Positions 5,164 to 6,107 of a DNA stretch of 6,107 nucleotides are shown here, one piece after another. The position numbers and the translations under genes were made by a program. This DNA comes from Candidatus Bathyarchaeota archaeon. GTDB taxonomy: Archaea; Thermoproteota; Bathyarchaeia; Bathyarchaeales; Bathycorpusculaceae. The stretch's first letter is position 1. The number at the start of each line of letters is the position of its first letter. The stretch covers positions 1-6,107 of the forward strand of contig JACUTN010000051.1 of the NCBI GenBank assembly GCA_014859805.1, read 5' to 3'. The notes under the pieces were generated by a model. That model saw only the letters and a list, made by a program, of their open reading frames with translations, did no database searches and had not been told where the DNA came from.

Positions 5164-6087
5164 TTAATGGCTCGCAAACACCGCTGTGTTTCCTCTTTCC
5201 GTTATGCTCTTGACTAAGAAGCTATCAGCTGGAAGGCTTATATCTGTTCGAATGTATGTCGCGTTTTCTCCAGAGTTTATGAAAAAATTTGCGTCGTAAC
5301 GTTTGTGGTAAGTAGAATTAACGATCCAAAGTGAGACAATATGTACGGTTAAGGGACATTCATTGTTAAAAGTGAAACTTGTCCAATTTCCTTTAACACG
5401 TACTCCGAGAAAGTCTATGCTAATTTTTGTTTTGGTTCCAGAAGGGGGCTCAGGTGTTCCATCATGGATTTGAACGTATATTAGTCCATCATCTCTAACA
5501 TAACTTCGCCAATGATCTGTTAGATTGACTGCATAATAAATCCATGCACTGGGCGTAGACGGTTGGCTTCCCGAGGCATTGTTAAAACCGTTATCACTGT
5601 ATGCTTGCGCTGTCCAATTGTAAGCCTTCAAGTACCATTTTTCCCCAGTATCACTGGCATTGTATCTTAATGATATTTCAACTGTTTGAATATTATTCAA
5701 AGGATAGCTTCCGATGTTAATAGCGAAACTCCCGTTTATGAAAAGCCTATATCTTGATGGTGCAGGTGAAAGTTCTTCCTGAAATGTCTCCCAGAATCCA
5801 TCTTCAGCGGAGTGAGTATCCGTATAAAAACCACTTACGCGACTGCCGATATTTATTGAATATTCGGTCTGCGTCACAAACCAAGATGAGAATGATCCTC
5901 CGCTTTTTGCGTCAGCTATTTCAATTTTTTCTTGCATTTTTTCCCAGTCAAACTGGTTCATTTGGTAACTCCAGAGCACGACATTCGCAACTATAATTAC
6001 TATTAGAGGTAGGCTTAGCATGACAACTATTACGTTGCTTACTCCACGCCTGTCGCGTTTAAGGCGCTTTATAATAGCCTCCAACAT
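5164..6087 (-). CDS. Pilin-like surface protein with class III signal peptide and large glycosylated ectodomain
   Basis: The protein is 307 aa. The N-terminus is basic (KRLKRDRRG) and runs into a hydrophobic helix at 16-39 starting VSNVIVVMLS. This is the layout of archaeal type IV pilin precursors, cut by a PibD/FlaK-type peptidase, here most likely between G15 and V16. The mature helix would form the filament core and the rest would be exposed. The C-terminal part (about 233-307; SLWIVNSTYHKRY, ITERGNTAVF) matches my memory of the usual beta domain of such pilins. Residues 60-232 look like an extra beta-rich domain. Eight N-glycosylation sequons are present (N118, 143, 157, 170, 188, 234, 257, 275), plus one cysteine (C244). 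At 307 aa it is long for a pilin, so a minor or adhesive subunit is possible. An AGGGGG ribosome site precedes the ATG. Confidence 0.78.
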   Translation of the reverse strand: MLEAIIKRLKRDRRGVSNVIVVMLSLPLIVIIVANVVLWSYQMNQFDWEKMQEKIEIADAKSGGSFSSWFVTQTEYSINIGSRVSGFYTDTHSAEDGFWETFQEELSPAPSRYRLFINGSFAINIGSYPLNNIQTVEISLRYNASDTGEKWYLKAYNWTAQAYSDNGFNNASGSQPSTPSAWIYYAVNLTDHWRSYVRDDGLIYVQIHDGTPEPPSGTKTKISIDFLGVRVKGNWTSFTFNNECPLTVHIVSLWIVNSTYHKRYDANFFINSGENATYIRTDISLPADSFLVKSITERGNTAVFASH

Positions 6088-6091
6088 GAGT

Positions 6092-6097
6092 CCCCCT
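6092..6097 (-). promoter_or_regulatory. Ribosome binding site of the pilin-like gene
   Basis: AGGGGG lies four bases before the ATG at 6087 on the minus strand. The window ends 10 nt further upstream, so the promoter or an upstream operon partner cannot be seen. Confidence 0.55.
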
Positions 6098-6107
6098 AGT
6101 TGTAACA

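Noticed and set aside
5754..5996. 80-codon plus-strand frame
   Set aside because: It is antisense to the pilin-like gene, whose prepilin N-terminus and sequons are clear.
1..6107. Defence island or CRISPR-linked system
   Set aside because: No repeat-spacer array, Cas protein, toxin-antitoxin pair or active-looking nuclease-helicase pair is present. The nuclease-fold-like domain lacks the expected lysine.

Overview
The window looks like a piece of an archaeal chromosome, most likely from the TACK group and perhaps a Bathyarchaeia-type lineage. This lineage is inferred from protein style, not from a search. The clues are a pilin-like protein with a class III (prepilin) N-terminus, a three-site zinc-ribbon protein resembling the 'thaumarchaeal output domain' (TackOD1), a tiny multi-cysteine zinc ribbon, and BRE/TATA-like boxes upstream of several genes. 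The sequence is moderately AT-rich. I saw no rRNA, tRNA, CRISPR array or transposase.

Region 1 (1-1111, minus strand): an agmatinase/ureohydrolase-family gene (speB) is followed 54 nt later by the start of a class I SAM-dependent methyltransferase cut by the window edge. The two probably share a transcript.

Region 2 (1180-1759, plus strand): a doubtful 56-codon basic ORF is followed by an AT-rich promoter with an imperfect inverted repeat, then by a small four-helix membrane protein of unknown function.

Region 3 (1802-3575, minus strand): an unrecognised membrane protein with a very basic cytoplasmic loop and tail sits 13 nt upstream of an endonuclease IV (Nfo)-like TIM-barrel gene, so the two are probably co-transcribed.

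Region 4 (3576-4140): this looks empty if only ORFs of 60 codons or more are considered. It carries a 54-residue zinc-ribbon gene on the minus strand (3826-3990) with a good BRE/TATA box, a hairpin over its stop codon, and a 13-bp direct repeat on either side.

Region 5 (4141-6087): a zinc-ribbon/TackOD1-like protein fused to a nuclease-fold-like C-terminal domain (plus strand) converges on a large pilin-like surface protein with eight N-glycosylation sequons (minus strand). A short stem-loop lies between them.

The most interesting points are the hidden zinc-ribbon gene, the zinc-ribbon/nuclease-like protein beside the pilin, and the apparent insertion of a large domain within that pilin. Nothing here proves a new defence or mobile system.
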